Assembly (NCBI GenBank): GCA_011109175.1
Contig: RDEW01000026.1
Coordinates: 64,922-128,921 of the forward strand
Length of the DNA stretch: 64,000 bases
Direction of reading: 5' to 3'
Source: Dicyema japonicum
Lineage: Eukaryota > Dicyemida > Rhombozoa > Dicyemidae
Part shown: positions 23,119 to 36,789 of the stretch, in pieces
How the letters are laid out: each line of letters opens with the position of its first letter
How positions within the stretch are numbered: position 1 is the stretch's first letter
Position numbers and translations under genes: made by a program
Notes under the pieces: model-generated
The model's database searches: none
The model's input: the letters and a program-made list of their open reading frames with translations, nothing else
What the model was told of the DNA's origin: nothing

Positions 23119-23744
23119 TTACCACAACCACCTGCAGTATCCATTCCTTCTAGACATGATCCTCATTTGGGCATAATATTTGGACAGAATCACAGATATA
23201 AGAGAGGCTCCTCTGTGACGGACCAGAAAATACACACAGAAAAGGAATAACGACAGTTCGACATAAGCAGAAGCCATTAGTAAGTTGGGGGATATCGAAG
23301 ACAGGGCAGTGAGAACATAAGGTGTATCAGGATCCACCAATTTCTTCATATATGTGACCACGGGAAGCAGAGAATACACCATAACGGGGATTAGGAACAC
23401 TAAACTACACCAAAACTGCGACCTGTGTTAGGGATAACGTTCATAAGAAGAAGAGATAAGACAACGAAATGGAAACTGTCCTCCAAAGAAAGGAGAGCAA
23501 CATATTCTCCGAGTCCCTGAAGGCTTCGATTAGTGAAAGGAGTCATTCTCTGATAGAGTCTGATGATGCTTGTTATGGCGAATGAATATATCAAGTTTTT
23601 ATGAATTGAGAATGAATGAGTAATAATGAAGACTACAATTAGGGAAATGTTAGTCAGCCGAAGAAAACATAAAAATGATTCATATTTGTTTTGACTAACA
23701 AATGATGGAAGACGATAAAGATACTTCATCACAAAACCCAACAA
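23119..23744 (-). CDS. TMEM33: TMEM33 / Pom33 family membrane protein
   Basis: TMEM33 is a multi-pass protein of the ER and nuclear envelope. Two exons joined by a 23-base intron (23400-23422) give 200 residues. Family landmarks are SIIRLYQRMTPF, ALLSLEDSFHFVVLSLLLMN, FLIPVMVYSLLPVVTYMKKL across the splice, and near the end YYAQMRIMSRRNGYC. Several hydrophobic segments are visible (for example NISLIVVFIITHSF). The protein stops right after CRWLW, about 40 residues shorter than vertebrate TMEM33, so an extra 3' exon may be missing. The RLE LINE begins about 70 bases upstream of its start codon. Confidence 0.85.
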
Positions 23745-23814
23745 ACGTTAAGATAATCGTGTAATTTTTATTTTAATCTAATCAAAAATTTTATTTAAAA
23801 TATAATTATTAATT

Positions 23815-26800
23815 CTAGGAAAAAAGGAGAAGGGTCACTTGCGTTACCTGATGGTATGAATGTAATTCTTGCCATATCCGAGAGCGTTGTGGCAGATGAC
23901 CCAAAAGAATGGGCGAGGCAGGTAGTCCTGCAGGTACGTAGCAGGCTATCTCGAATGCCCTGGAATGGATGGCCATACTTGGCGGAGCTCTGCAGTGGCA
24001 GATTCAGTACTGCTATATCTGTGAGTGAACTCAAGAAGATGGCTGTAGGCAAAGAGGGTACTGGTCTAAAGGGGCGGGGACCAGGTGACCACAACTGTCA
24101 AAGAGAGCACGAGCACCAGAGCTGTGATACGTTGCAGCTCAAGCGTGTTTATGAGGTCTTTGCGCGGAATCTCGCTGCAGCGGCAGATGTCCCACTTGAG
24201 GACCGTAGATTTACCCGCAAGATTCCTCATTGTAAGGTTAACGGTGTAGTGTTAACTTGCATCAATAAGGCTGTGGTTTATGCGGTGGAGGCTAAGCCAG
24301 TAGGGTCATTGGGTGACATCTCCCTAGTGCTGTATGCAGCACAGATTACCTATGAGGAATTGACTGACAAGCCCAGACCACCCAGTAAATGGAGGGAGCA
24401 GATCTGTGCCAAGATCGCTTGGAGACAGACTGAGCTGGAAGCACTGGAGGGGCACATAAGTAGTGTGGCGAGAGGGGTTAGAGGAAAAGCACCGGCTATA
24501 GTAAAGGGGCTAATTAGTAAACTCCCTGTTCCCAAATGGGACCTCAAAGAGTTGAGGAGGGCAAAGGTGGAGTTAGAGGGGGCAATAATGGTTTATAAGA
24601 GGAAACTCTATACACATGAAAGTCGGTGTAAGAGAAGGAGAGAAAATAATCTGTTTGAGTTTAATCGCAGATTGTTTTACCGTCGCCTACACGAAAATGG
24701 CCATAGTGTATGTTCCCAGCAGGACGCGGAAATGCTTTCCACATGGGGTAGTATGTGGGAGGCTAAACCACGCAGAGGAAATGCGTGGAATGTCCCGTAC
24801 AGCGCCGCTCCTTTCTTGGCGGAATTTTCGATTTTCGCAAGAAATTTGAGGCGGTAGTGAGACATCTCCCTGATTGGAAGACGACCGGGGTCGATAAAGT
24901 TTATAATTTCTTTATCAAAAGATGCACTTCATTACACGAGTCTATGTGTCGTGTATTACAGAAAAGCATCACTAACCCGGAAACGATTCCTGATTGGGCA
25001 TGCACAGGGACAACTTATTTGATCCCAAAGCTGGACAACCCCCAGTCTGCTGCAGATTATCGACCGATAACCTGCATGCCAACCCTGTATAAGCTGATGA
25101 CCAAATTGGTGGCTAATGAGGTCAGGAGCTTTGTAGAGCAAATGGGATTCTCTCCGAGAATCAGTTGGGAACTGTGCGAAATTGTCAGGGGGCAAAAGAG
25201 CAGGCTTTGATCAACAAATGCCTTTCTGTGTCTCACGGAAACTCACTTTTGTCTATGTGGGTGGATGTGAAGAAGGCTTACGATTCAGTTGATCATTCTT
25301 ACCTTGTCGAGTGCCTACACAGTCTGTGTATGCCTGTGTGGTTCATCAGCTTTGTAGTGGCTGTGATGAATAGGTGGAGTATTCATCTGAACTATAATAG
25401 GCACCGGATAGGCGAGGTAAAACTCAAGAGGGGGATCCTTCAGGGGGATAGCATGTCTCCGCTACTCTTTGTTCTCTGTTTGGAGCCATTGAGTCGCCGC
25501 CTCAATGACCGGTTTGAGCAAATACCAGTTCATTGTGAAGGGGTTTGTTTCAGTACAAATCACCTTCTTTTTATCGATGACTGAAGATGTATGCTCGAAC
25601 AGCCGAGGAGCTCTACTCCATGGGGGTCTGTGCCAGGGAATTCTTTGAGAGTATAGGACTAGATTTGAATTATTCAAAGTCTGCGACTAACACGCAAGTA
25701 TGTAGCGAGTTAGTAAGAGTCCTAGAGGAACACGAAGGATATAAGTATCTGGGTGTTACCGAATCTCCAAAGTCCCTTATAATGCCTGAGACAAAGCGAC
25801 AAATTACTGAAGGCATCCGTAAAAGAGCAGCGTTATTGTGTAAGACGTCTCTAAATGCAAGGAATTTGTTCCTAGCATTAAATGAGTATGCTGTCTCGCT
25901 GCTAAACTACTACATAGGTGTTGTGGAGTTTGAGCCCAAAGAGTATGATGAGATGGATGTTATGATCCGTGGAGTACTCAGAGAGAACCATGTCCATGTG
26001 CTGGCAGCCAATAAGGAGAGACTATATTTACCCCGTGATAAATTCGGCCGTGGACTGTGTGGAGTAGTCCAACTAAGTGAGCGTATCCTAATGCGAATGC
26101 ACGACACCCTGATAGCTGGGTCAAGTGTGTCTGCTAGGAAGCACGCCATAATAACGACCGAGAAAACACGGGCAACCCACCTAGGCACTATCAGACCTTT
26201 TTTGTCTGCTAAGTATGGTGTTGATGATGGTGGGCTAGTAAATGTGAAGGCGTTGATCGAATTACAATATAATAATTTGATGGAAAAGATCAACTTAAAA
26301 AGCCTTCATAAGGTCCTCTTCAGAGCATTGGACAACCCACATGTCGACCTTAAGTCGTCGACAATATGGCTAAAATACGGTGACAACTCACCTCGATCGG
26401 AGGCGTTGTACACGTATATGCAAGACCGCAATATTTTTTGGGGTCGATCAACAAATACATGTCCCCACTGTAAGTCAAGGAGCATGTCGGTTGATCATTT
26501 AGCCACTCGATGTGGATCCATGCTCTGCCACGACTATGTGTGGAGGCATAACGAGGTAGTAAGGAGTCTTCATCTTCTACTATGCAATAAGTATGGTATT
26601 CGCCACACCAGAAAGTTGCGGACTCATAAGGTGCAATCTGTAGTAGAGAACACCAGGGTCCAAATTAAGGTAGACAGTGTTATCCGTACCTCGGTGCTAG
26701 TCAAGCACAATAAAGACATTGTGGTACACGATAAGGAGTCTGGCCAAGTCCTTATCATAGAGGTTGGCATCACGTCTCAAGACCGTTTGCAGACTGTGGA

Positions 26801-27220
26801 GGTGGAGAAAAAAAGGAAGTATGACTTTCTTGCAAACGAGATGGGGCAGATGCTTGGTTGCAAGGTCCTCGTTATTCCTATAGTAATGACGTGGGAAGGA
26901 ATTGCAACAAAGTACCACAAGGGTTATCTGAAGCAGTTGGGGGTAGATAGGAAGTTCCAGGCCTATCTACAGTCCACTGTGTTAAAGCGGACCCTAGAGA
27001 CCTTGACACTGGAGTATAGGAGGCAGAGCCCTGAGATGCCATATGGGCAGAGGGTTCATATTGACAATGCGCTCTCGGAGTTGTTTCAGCAACCAGAATC
27101 AAACCTGCCTGAGGAGGCTGGCGAACAGGCAGGCGAGGAAGGTTGTTGATTAATAAATATATTAACTTTTTTATTGTTTGTTAAATAAAGATTAAATCCT
27201 TATACCGTAAGCATGGAAAT
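23815..27220 (+). mobile_element. nearly full-length LINE with restriction-like endonuclease (family D, R2/CRE/NeSL-type)
   Basis: This is the least decayed LINE of the window. Four frames run in order: 23856-24857 (333 codons; N-terminal region with QITYEELTDKPRPPSKWREQ), 24785-25210 (DWKTTGVDKVYNFFIKRC, LIPKLDNPQSAADYRPI), 25165-25584 (WVDVKKAYDSVDHSYL, KRGILQGDSMSPLLFV, LLFIDD) and 25587-27149 (520 codons). The last has GYKYLGV, a CCHC knuckle CPHCKSRSMSVDHLATRC, and the nuclease core LIIEVGITSQDRL and VEKKRKYDFLA. No APE-type endonuclease is present. The catalytic FIDD is followed directly by a stop and a frame change, so three small lesions disable it. It ends near AATAAA-like signals around 27150-27190. 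Confidence 0.9.
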
Positions 27221-27299
27221 TTTTTATTAAACAATAGAAGGCATTGAGATATGAGTGGTGTCTTGCTTTTCTTCTCTATCACGGCGACGTTGATGAAAA

Positions 27300-28215
27300 T
27301 CTTGGGCCAGATCTTACCATAGTTCAAATTAACATTAATGGAATTTGGATGCTTTATTGAACAACACTTTCTCGGTTTTCTTCAATGCGATCAACCCCGA
27401 TCTCGCAAAAATTCATTTCATCGTCCTTTGCGTCCTATTGATTCTGTAACACGAGTCTTAATTCAAACGAGAAATAATCAAAAGAACTTCCACAGACAGT
27501 CAGTGAACATCGGTGAAAGGATATCAACTAACACAACTAAAAACCCTTACAGACCCTAAGGAAAATACCTCTTCCATTGCATCTCATTTCACCCTTTTTA
27601 TTGAAGATAGGAGGTACAAGGGTAAACCTTAGTTATATTTGAATTCCCTTTACGAAATGCCAATATATCTTTGGTGTCACCTTTGATGCGTTAATGAAGT
27701 TCACTCGTCATACTGATAAAGTCATGGCTAGAAGACTTTGAAAGTGAAATATTTTAAAGGCTATTGTACAGAAGAACCCCCTCCCTTTTGTGACTTGCAT
27801 CAGCAGATTTTACCATCACATAATTGCTCCAACCATCGAATATTTTTGTCCCGTTTAGAGATTTGCCCTTTCCTCTTAGAAAATTGAACACAACACTCAA
27901 TCCAGCGGAAAAAGGATTGGTTACTACTCTCCTTTCAGAGGAGTCGACCAGAAACAATGGCCGAGGTTTTTTTGCATTTTTGTAAAAAACATTACAAAAA
28001 TAGTATATTGAACTATGCATTTATCTTGTAGGCGCCTCGTAGGTCTATCCATCTCCTGCACAAATACAGAGAAGGTCGCACTATCAAGAAAATGGCATAA
28101 TGGTGGAACAGTGGTTAAAAAATCCTTATTCATCTAAACAGAACGGTGTCCTCATTGCATCGCAACCTCGTAGTTCTCAACCTATCTTGGACTTTTATGG
28201 TTTTAAGGTAGGTCT
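27300..28215 (+). mobile_element. degenerate LINE (family A) fragment
   Basis: Plus-strand RT/C-terminal remnants in shifting frames: FGVTFDALMKFTRHTDKVMA near 27672-27730, then FVTCISRFYHHIIAPTIEYF (27785-27845), similar to LGVTFDTLMTF and the IDPTISYGCAVWG block of the copy at 2242-3870. Highly decayed. Confidence 0.6.
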
Positions 28216-28374
28216 CCTTGGGCAGTTGGATCACAGTTTAAGAATGTCAAAAATAAAAAGAAATCCGTAGACCAGGTAGAGGTGACAGTAATAGTTACTG
28301 TGATACTTGGTACTCAAAATCAACGATTTATTATTATTGATCTTAAAAAACAGTCTTAGAGAATTGGAGATGGT

Positions 28375-28565
28375 TAATTTGTTGTTCAATAAAAGCTTAT
28401 TATTAGCACTTTCACTAGAGCCATATATATGTGCAGCAGAAAACACAAGAGAAAGAGTTAGCTTATTCCAGGCTTTTCTGTTCTTAGTCAAATCCCTCAG
28501 TGTGTCCAAGTCATCAGCAGATGCTAGTGCTTTCTTTGTGCATTTGTAAAACGACGGAGGGTACT
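28375..28565 (-). mobile_element. LINE (family B) 3'-end fragment
   Basis: The minus strand reads ALASADDLDTLRDLTKNRKA followed by WNKLTLSLVFSAAHIYG. It corresponds to NADDLDNMRALARNKGAW at the end of the copy at 60370-61438. Only the last 60 or so codons are present. Confidence 0.65.
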
Positions 28566-28859
28566 TCTCTGCATATCGGGGGTTAAATTAAATAATCATA
28601 CTCATAAATTTTGCCGATAAAAAGGTGATCTTAGACAAGAATACTCAACTGGTACTTTATACTGACACCTTTCCATAGATTTCTCTGTCATTTCCTTGAA
28701 CAATCCAAATGATTATCTGAAGGGGGTCAATATTATGCTTAAGTTATGTCAATCATCAGCAAATCAATATTGGGAACAAAAGCAATCATAGGGAACCAGA
28801 GAGACTAGATGGGGACTAATATATGACACCAAATGTCTCTTCTCTGTTTATTATTAATT

Positions 28860-29290
28860 AGGATAGTTTTGGTTACCACAATTATTTATTGTAACAACTT
28901 TCCAATAGTTATCATACGATTTTCATTCCTGGATGGTATTTTGGATCCAATCCGACAATTTAATGGCATATCTTCTAGATCCACCCTCAGCGAACTTGTT
29001 TTTTCTTTTCTTTCATACCATTACTGTAAGCCACAGACCAAGAACATGCTAACTATATATGTAGAGGATCTTGCCAGAATTCACATGTGTATAAGCGATT
29101 TTATTTATCACGTACCCTTCTTCTATTATTGATGTGATCTCTGAAAAATCCCATCTGATCCACAAATTACAAGGCAATATAAGTGTTCACAGAACATGAT
29201 TTGGTCCATATTTAGTTTTCTTCACGTTCTTGGATATCCAAGAGACATAACATTTTTCACGAAATAAGGATAGTTTTGGTTACCACAATT
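28860..29290. repeat. pair of perfect 24-bp direct repeats
   Basis: The 24 bases at 28860-28883 (beginning AGGATAGTTTTGG) recur exactly at 29267-29290. The 383 bases between show no recognisable element. The pair could be a long target duplication or a small local duplication. Confidence 0.75.
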
Positions 29291-29710
29291 TTAGCAATAT
29301 GATTTATGCCTTTTCCAGGAAATTAGTCTACATATTTGTAAATCAATAAAATAATGTCGTTAGCACAAATAATCATTATTAGAGTGCTTTACACACTTAA
29401 ATTAAAGTGGGAGCAAAATGACTGTTGTAACTCAACATAATTTTGATTTCTGACGACTCTTAAAAGGAAAATCTTTCATAAACTTATTCCAATATTAGCT
29501 ATCGAAGGAAGCCTTATTGACTAACAAAATATACAAACTAAATATATCCTTCACAAAACTGACCTCAATAGTAGATAACAATAGTCCCTTTGCAAATTAT
29601 AATCCCACACAAGACATCCATATCTTCCAAACTAATTCAACCTTAGTCCTTTATCCGCAAATGTCACCAAGAATATATTCATAATAAAACTTCAACAACT
29701 CTAGGGAGTT

Positions 29711-29998
29711 TCAGTTACGAAATATTAGATCTGTTTGACCAATAAGTCGAATTGTGGATAAAAGGAATATCATCAAAATCCTCTTATTATAGAACCTTAA
29801 GGTTTTATACGCCCGACAGCTGATTGCTATACAGCAATAGATGCTTAACATGATATTATGAAGCCACATCAGCAGATCACGAGGTAATGATAAGATAATT
29901 GTGCCTATAGTGAAGATAAGAATAGACACTGCAGGAATATAATATTTTGGAGAAAAACCAATACAAATCAAATATGCACTTTGTGAAACAGTAACCAC
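29711..29998 (-). CDS. hypothetical membrane protein ORF
   Basis: A 95-codon frame rich in hydrophobic stretches (YIPAVSILIFTIGTIILSLP, LHNIMLSIYCCIAISCRAY). Two or three membrane segments are likely. No family recognised. It ends about 40 bases beyond the S6 kinase stop codon, on the same strand. Introns may extend or trim it. Confidence 0.3.
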   Translation of the reverse strand: MVTVSQSAYLICIGFSPKYYIPAVSILIFTIGTIILSLPRDLLMWLHNIMLSIYCCIAISCRAYKTLRFYNKRILMIFLLSTIRLIGQTDLIFRN

Positions 29999-30041
29999 AT
30001 ATCATAATTTATTTAAACCGCATTGTAAAATTAATTTCAAT

Positions 30042-31493
<1,452 letters not shown>

Positions 31494-32082
31494 TTACATT
31501 CATAATCGCACAACGTTGTTAATGGTTTGAACGTATATTTGCACGTGATTAACCTTAATTTAATTAAAAGTTTATCAATATAATTTCCGTTTAATAAATA
31601 ATCGGCTTTAATCAAATCTGACCTCATTGGCTCTCTAGAAATTATTGATTAATTGGTTCAAAGTTGAGGTAGCCTTAGTACACCAAACGATGCATTGCTT
31701 CATGAAGGAAAAATAACCTTCTTTTTCTTATTAACCTAGTGGCGAACTCAGGAGGCATCGGAAACCATTATTCCTAAGTATTGGATCCCAACCAACCCAA
31801 AATTAAATGAATTCGAATGATGTCAGTGAACACGTATAGTATGATTGTTAGTATGATTATATGTGTCTCTAGTATTATGGTTTTGTACATGGGTTTGATT
31901 AAAAATGTTGACCCTCTTACCTAAATTTATTTTCCAATTAAAAATGATTAAATTTTTATAATATTGACTCTATTAATGATGGTTTCTATTTTTAAGCTTA
32001 ACAAATCCAATAATAAACTGTTTAGGGAATTATATATAATCTCGTGGTTTTCACTAATCTTAAATAAAACGAAATTAAAAAA
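31494..32082. other. AT-rich spacer
   Basis: No open frame or motif recognised. Divergent arrangement: S6K leaves to the left and the next candidate genes run to the right. Confidence 0.4.
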
Positions 32083-32265
32083 ATGACTCAATCCATATTT
32101 AAGTAGCGACTTAACGTCAGTTTTAAGGGAGCAAGAGCTATCAGTGAGGGAGGGCCTTTTGAAGAGACTTCTAGTACTGCGACCTGCATGTCTTTGAGGG
32201 ATTTACAGGAATGTCCGACAATTGCGGTTGGGTACTTGAAGTTTCTGGGCTCCTATCAAGACTAA
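32083..32265 (+). CDS. possible 40-residue gene with two short introns
   Basis: From ATG at 32083, removing 32103-32127 (25 bases) and 32174-32208 (35 bases) gives MTQSIFKEQELSVREGLLKR, then LLECPTIAVGYLKFLGSYQD and a TAA. Both gaps obey GT-AG and the first has the usual length. I recognise no family. A 40-residue frame could arise by chance. Confidence 0.3.
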
Positions 32266-32680
32266 CTAATATAATGATAGTAACCTAGTATTTTCAAATT
32301 GATTCATTTTAATATAACCTCTTGAACTTATCTCAGTGAATTCGATCATTCTAGTCAACCATCCCAGTTTAACTAATACAGAATGATTGGAGGATAGGAA
32401 TCATATCTTTCAACGAAACCATGTGGTCCAAGGTAGAGAAGAGTAATACTTCGGTCTAAATGAGAGATCCCAAGCTGGCCGGTATTTTGAGGTGGAGCAA
32501 TGTAGTTCCCTTTCTAAGGAAACCGTGAAGAATCGATCGGACATATAAGTAAATTAATGTAGGCATTTGTAAGTTCATTTTAATGTTTAAACTTGAATTA
32601 TTGACTTGTGATTGTTATATTTAATGCTTCCTTTAAACTGTATCTACGTGATTACCAGGCAACAGTTATATAATATATTT

Positions 32681-34872
32681 ATGGATAATACTAGTAATGA
32701 ATCATCCACGAGGCTATGTTTACAGATATTTTCCAAATGAGCGGGTTTTCACCTTTAATCGACTTTTAAGTATTCTAAACCGAGAAATGTACAGACACGA
32801 TTTGAATACGACAAAAATAGAATAAGCAGAGAGGAAAGGATTGAGGACTATCAGGAAGAGGAGGCCAACCAAATAATGAGACAAGATATGTCCATAAACA
32901 GATATGAGAATAAAATTGACCACCAAAATCGTCAACTTTGCGCCCTTACTAAGGTTTGGGAGTTGTTTGATTTCAGCAAAACATGAGTTTGGAAAAAGGG
33001 AGAGATATTTTGAAGAATGAATTGCGGGAAGAAAGAGACAGGAACATAAAACTTGAAGAAATTATCAAAAAGTGTTACCTAACCAAAAATAATCTGTCAA
33101 CGAGGCTGGACAACCAATTGGCGACCAGTTGGATTGATTATTAACAAAGATCAACAACTCATTAAAGAAATGCATGACTTGAAGGTCAGAAGAACGGGAG
33201 TTAGTGAAATATCCAGTTTGGTGGAAAATCAGCTTAAGGAATTGAATGCAGAGTGTCAATACTACCGCAACGAGAATCACAACATGATGATTGTGATGGA
33301 CACCATAGAACCTTCTCGCAAAAACAAGAATTTTTTAAAGGACTACGAACGTGTCAGAGCTGAGAGAGACCAACTGAAGACAGTGTTATCGGAAATGGAA
33401 GAAAGAATGTCGAATGTTGTCAATTTAATGACATAATAGATTTGCTCCAATGTGAACGATTTTAGACAAGAAAATGACTGTTTAATGGTAATTGAAGGGA
33501 CTAATTGATAGAATGAGGACAGATGGGAGGAAGACATGAGACAATTAAGTCACCAATTAGAAAATGTACTTAACTTCCGTTATTCAAGGAAAAACAGAAA
33601 ACCAGCGAAATTGAGAAGAAAATGAAGGATTAAAGCATAATTTGAGGACTGTCCTCGAGGAGTTAAAATGTCAAAATGGTCCGAAAGAGCATTGGTTTGT
33701 TTTCCTATCAAATTGAAAGTGTGGATGATTTGGAGAGGATCATAGATCTTAAAAACGAAGAAATCTCCTCATTAAAGGAGGAGTTGGCCAATTCTAAAAG
33801 TCGAATGAAGTGTGGATTAAACAGAATCAGAAAACTTGAGACAAATTGCGCCGATTTAATCAAAACCATCGACAAAAAGGTAGAAAATGTATGAATTCGC
33901 AGGGAGATGAGATCATTGGATGGAATAGAGAGGCTGATAACAAATACCGGTATATACATAATTCACTTAAAAGTAAACTAATCGGAGAAAAGGCAGGCAG
34001 TACCTCAAATTTAGTAAAAAATGGAGTGTAAGTGAGAAATGTTATGATAGTAGTCGAGAGGCTGAAAAGATGAGATTTTATAAGGAAGAAATAAACAAAC
34101 TGAGAAGATTTAAGGAGGATTACCACATATTAGTGGGGGAAGTCGAACAATTAAGGTTTGATAAAGAAAACTTGGAATCCGAGAGAAACATCCTGTCCAA
34201 GGAAAATGAAGAATATAAAAAGATAGAGAAGGATTGGGATCATAAGATGACTTTGATGACTGAGGACGCTAAAAAGGTTAATAAAATGGCGAAAATTAGA
34301 ATTTAATTGAAATTCGTGAAAAGGAAAAAGAAATAGCAAAATTGGATTACTCGTTGGATTGTCTGAATAAGAGGATATTTGGATATGAAAACCAAAGTAT
34401 CTATTCCAGAGAACAGATTGAGAGATATTCACATTTGAATGGTAAATTGAACTCTGAAAACGATATTTTGCAGAATAAGTTGGTAGAAAAGGAAAACGTG
34501 ATCCTCCAGGCAGTTTTAGTTATCACTACTAGAGGAATGAAGAAATTAAGAGTCTTTTAGCCAAATTAAACGAAATGGGCACCAAATTTCACTTTGAAAG
34601 CGATAAATGTGAGGATCTGAACATGTTTTTGGACTCGTGTATGAGATCTCGAATCCACCAGGAGTTGAAGACTAAGGAGAAACAGTCGGAAATTATAACT
34701 TTAGACGAAAGAATAGATTTAATGCGCATTAGAAAGTAAATATTAACCGATTATTCTGTCGTAGTCAGGAACTCACAAGAGAATTAAAATTGAGTAAAGA
34801 AACCTGCAATGAGCTTGAATTAGAATTGAGGAAAATGAGGAGAAAATTGTGCAATTAGATTTTATGAAATAA
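32681..34872 (+). CDS. long coiled-coil protein, CEP135/TSGA10-like
   Basis: A chain of charged, heptad-like exons is joined by mini-introns, for example a 23-base gap after NRQLCALTK (near 32952), 22 bases after NQLAT (near 33130), 21 and 24 bases around NDFRQENDCLM (33420-33510) and 23 bases near 33567. Segment EISSLVENQLKELNAECQYY followed by FLKDYERVRAERDQLKTVL and EMEERMSNV resembles the CEP135/TSGA10 block that pairs an E-E-R-D-F-Y-K motif with a later R-E-R-D-E-L motif. CEP135 is a centriole assembly factor. Later pieces (LKNEEISSLKEELANSKSRM, FDKENLESERNIL) are generic coiled coil. Exact exon borders, the first exon and the last stop are uncertain, and other centrosomal coiled-coil proteins remain possible. 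Confidence 0.65.
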
Positions 34873-34879
34873 TCAATAA

Positions 34880-35880
34880 CATTTTCTAATAATTTATCCA
34901 TTATTTTGATGCCCCACTCACCTAAGTCTTGTATTGGGTCCAACGGGGACGGGCGTCCAGAATTGCCCTTCTAAAATGGCATGGCTTCGGCTCATATCTC
35001 CTGTTCGTCTGGAGATATGAGATAAGTACCTCATGCAGAGGATCCTTGCTTCTCTGATAAGAATTCTTTGTTTTTGGATGAAAAGATCTTCTGTAGATAT
35101 AGGGGAGAATGATGGCGGATAATATTCTTTGCGGCCATTTGAATATTTGAAGGTCAATGTTCTTGAAACAAAGACCAAGCCTCACTTGCATAGAACAACG
35201 TTGACTGGTCAAACTGTTTGTAGGTCATCTGAAGGCATCCAGTGTCACTTTTGAGAGCCTTGACTTTTAATATCGTCAACCTCTTCAGTGCGATCGTTAC
35301 CCGGTTATCCACATGCTTTGCGAAAGAGAGTCCCTGGTCGAGTGTAACTCCAAGTATATTTGGTGTGTAATTGATGGGAATTACTGTGTTATTGAGAGAA
35401 ATGTTAGGTTTCAATGAATAGTGCTCTTGCACGTTGTAAATAGGGTAGTATAGGATTTTGTAGGGAAACTTCAAGACGGAGTTTCTTGAGCCAAAAAGTT
35501 AAATTGTTAAGCATGTCCTGGGCCATCGTGGTAGCAGTTTGGTACTCTTTGTCCTTTGCAGCGATAATGATGTCGTCCGTGTATGATAGTAGAAGACAAT
35601 TTTCGTAGTGCGATTTCAGAATGTCATCGATGTACAGGTTGAGAAGGGCTGGCGATGGTGGAGATCCTTGAAGACTCCATTTGGTAGGAGACGGGATTTT
35701 GACTTTATGTTATTGCAAATATCTTGTCCACGTCTCCCATTTAAGAAGTTGGCGATCCATAGTTTTATGTTTGGGTGCATGTATCGTAAATTTTCTCAGT
35801 AAGGAGTTTTCTTGAGACTGTGTCGAAAGCCTTTATTATATCAACAGAGACCAAGACTGTTCGTTGGTTAACGTTAATGG
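34880..35880 (-). mobile_element. LINE (family A) 3' half
   Basis: The minus strand reads LSYTDDIIIAAKDKEYQTAT near 35590-35530 (YTDD box), then NILGVTLDQGLSFAKHVDNR (35380-35310) and the post-RT region 35212-34918. It is 5' truncated near 35880, inside the palm. Frames shift at several points. Confidence 0.8.
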
Positions 35881-36140
35881 AATCCGAACGAAAATTATAA
35901 AACTACAACGCACTCTCTTCAGTGGATATAATCGACTACACTGTGCTGCGGATTGTTCCACTATCACTATCGGCACAGAGCTAACATGAGAATATTATTG
36001 AGATGTCAAAAAAGACAATATCGGTACTACGGATAACACTAAAGTCCCATTCATGGAATATCTTACGGAACACCTCCAGATGGCAGAGTCTTTTGAACAT
36101 CCCCTCGGGCAGGAAGTCAAACTATATCTAGACACCTGCC

Positions 36141-36175
36141 CGAGATACGAGAAATCCGGGGTTAATAAATTAAAT
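36141..36175 (+). repeat. possible short SINE tail
   Basis: GAGAAATCCGGGGTTAATAA matches the very end of the SINE tail seen at 2191-2240. The match is only about 30 bases, so it may be a remnant. Confidence 0.3.
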
Positions 36176-36458
36176 GATTGGCCAATACTCGAATTTGATG
36201 GACATTATTTAAATTCGCCACAAGTATTTCCCCATTAAGTTTTATACAAATTCTCGTAAACCATCTCTCTAACCGAGTTATCCATGTCAATAAATCTGCC
36301 AAAAAAGTTTCTATCGCCAAGATTTCCCCCCAAAGAATTCTCATTATTAGAGAGAGGTTATTTTTGTCGTCCTCATGCAAAGGTTGAGTAAGACTTACAA
36401 ATATTGTAGAATATATTATAATGACAACCAGTATGTCTGACGAAAGAATTGTTTTCAT
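36162..36458 (-). CDS. hypothetical secreted-type ORF
   Basis: The frame starts with a likely signal peptide, MKTILSSDILVVIIIYSTIF. In another frame the same DNA reads SLGGNLGDRNFFGRFIDMDN and SVREMVYENLYKT followed by a stop, so a mini-intron may connect leader and tail. No family recognised. The first exon could equally be chance. Confidence 0.25.
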   Translation of the reverse strand: MKTILSSDILVVIIIYSTIFVSLTQPLHEDDKNNLSLIMRILWGEILAIETFLADLLTWITRLERWFTRICIKLNGEILVANLNNVHQIRVLANHLIY

Positions 36459-36789
36459 GATAATTTAGATATTTTATTTTGTCGTATCTTTATTGACGGA
36501 CTTAACTAATGGGTATACATTACTAAAGTATGTGTTGTGGCAGACTGGTTATGAATATGACAAACGGAAGGCTAATTATTGTCGTTAACTTTATAAATGA
36601 CTAGAAAATATTACGAAACTTTATAACACAATAATCAATACTTATTCTAAATTATCTCAATAAAGAGCAAAGACTACCCTATAAAAACACTTTGGATAAG
36701 GTAAATATCCGACTAATCAAGTCGAAACTAGCGTCTCTTTAAAGCAGAATAAAGAAACTCAATAGAAAATACGACATAAAACTGTTGGA

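Noticed and set aside
25910..26293. Minus-strand 127-codon ORF inside the RLE LINE
   Set aside because: Antisense of the conserved 520-codon LINE frame, with low-complexity composition; no support.
34151..34432. Minus-strand 93-codon ORF in the coiled-coil gene
   Set aside because: Antisense to the charged coiled-coil exons; the plus strand has mini-intron junctions and family-like blocks.
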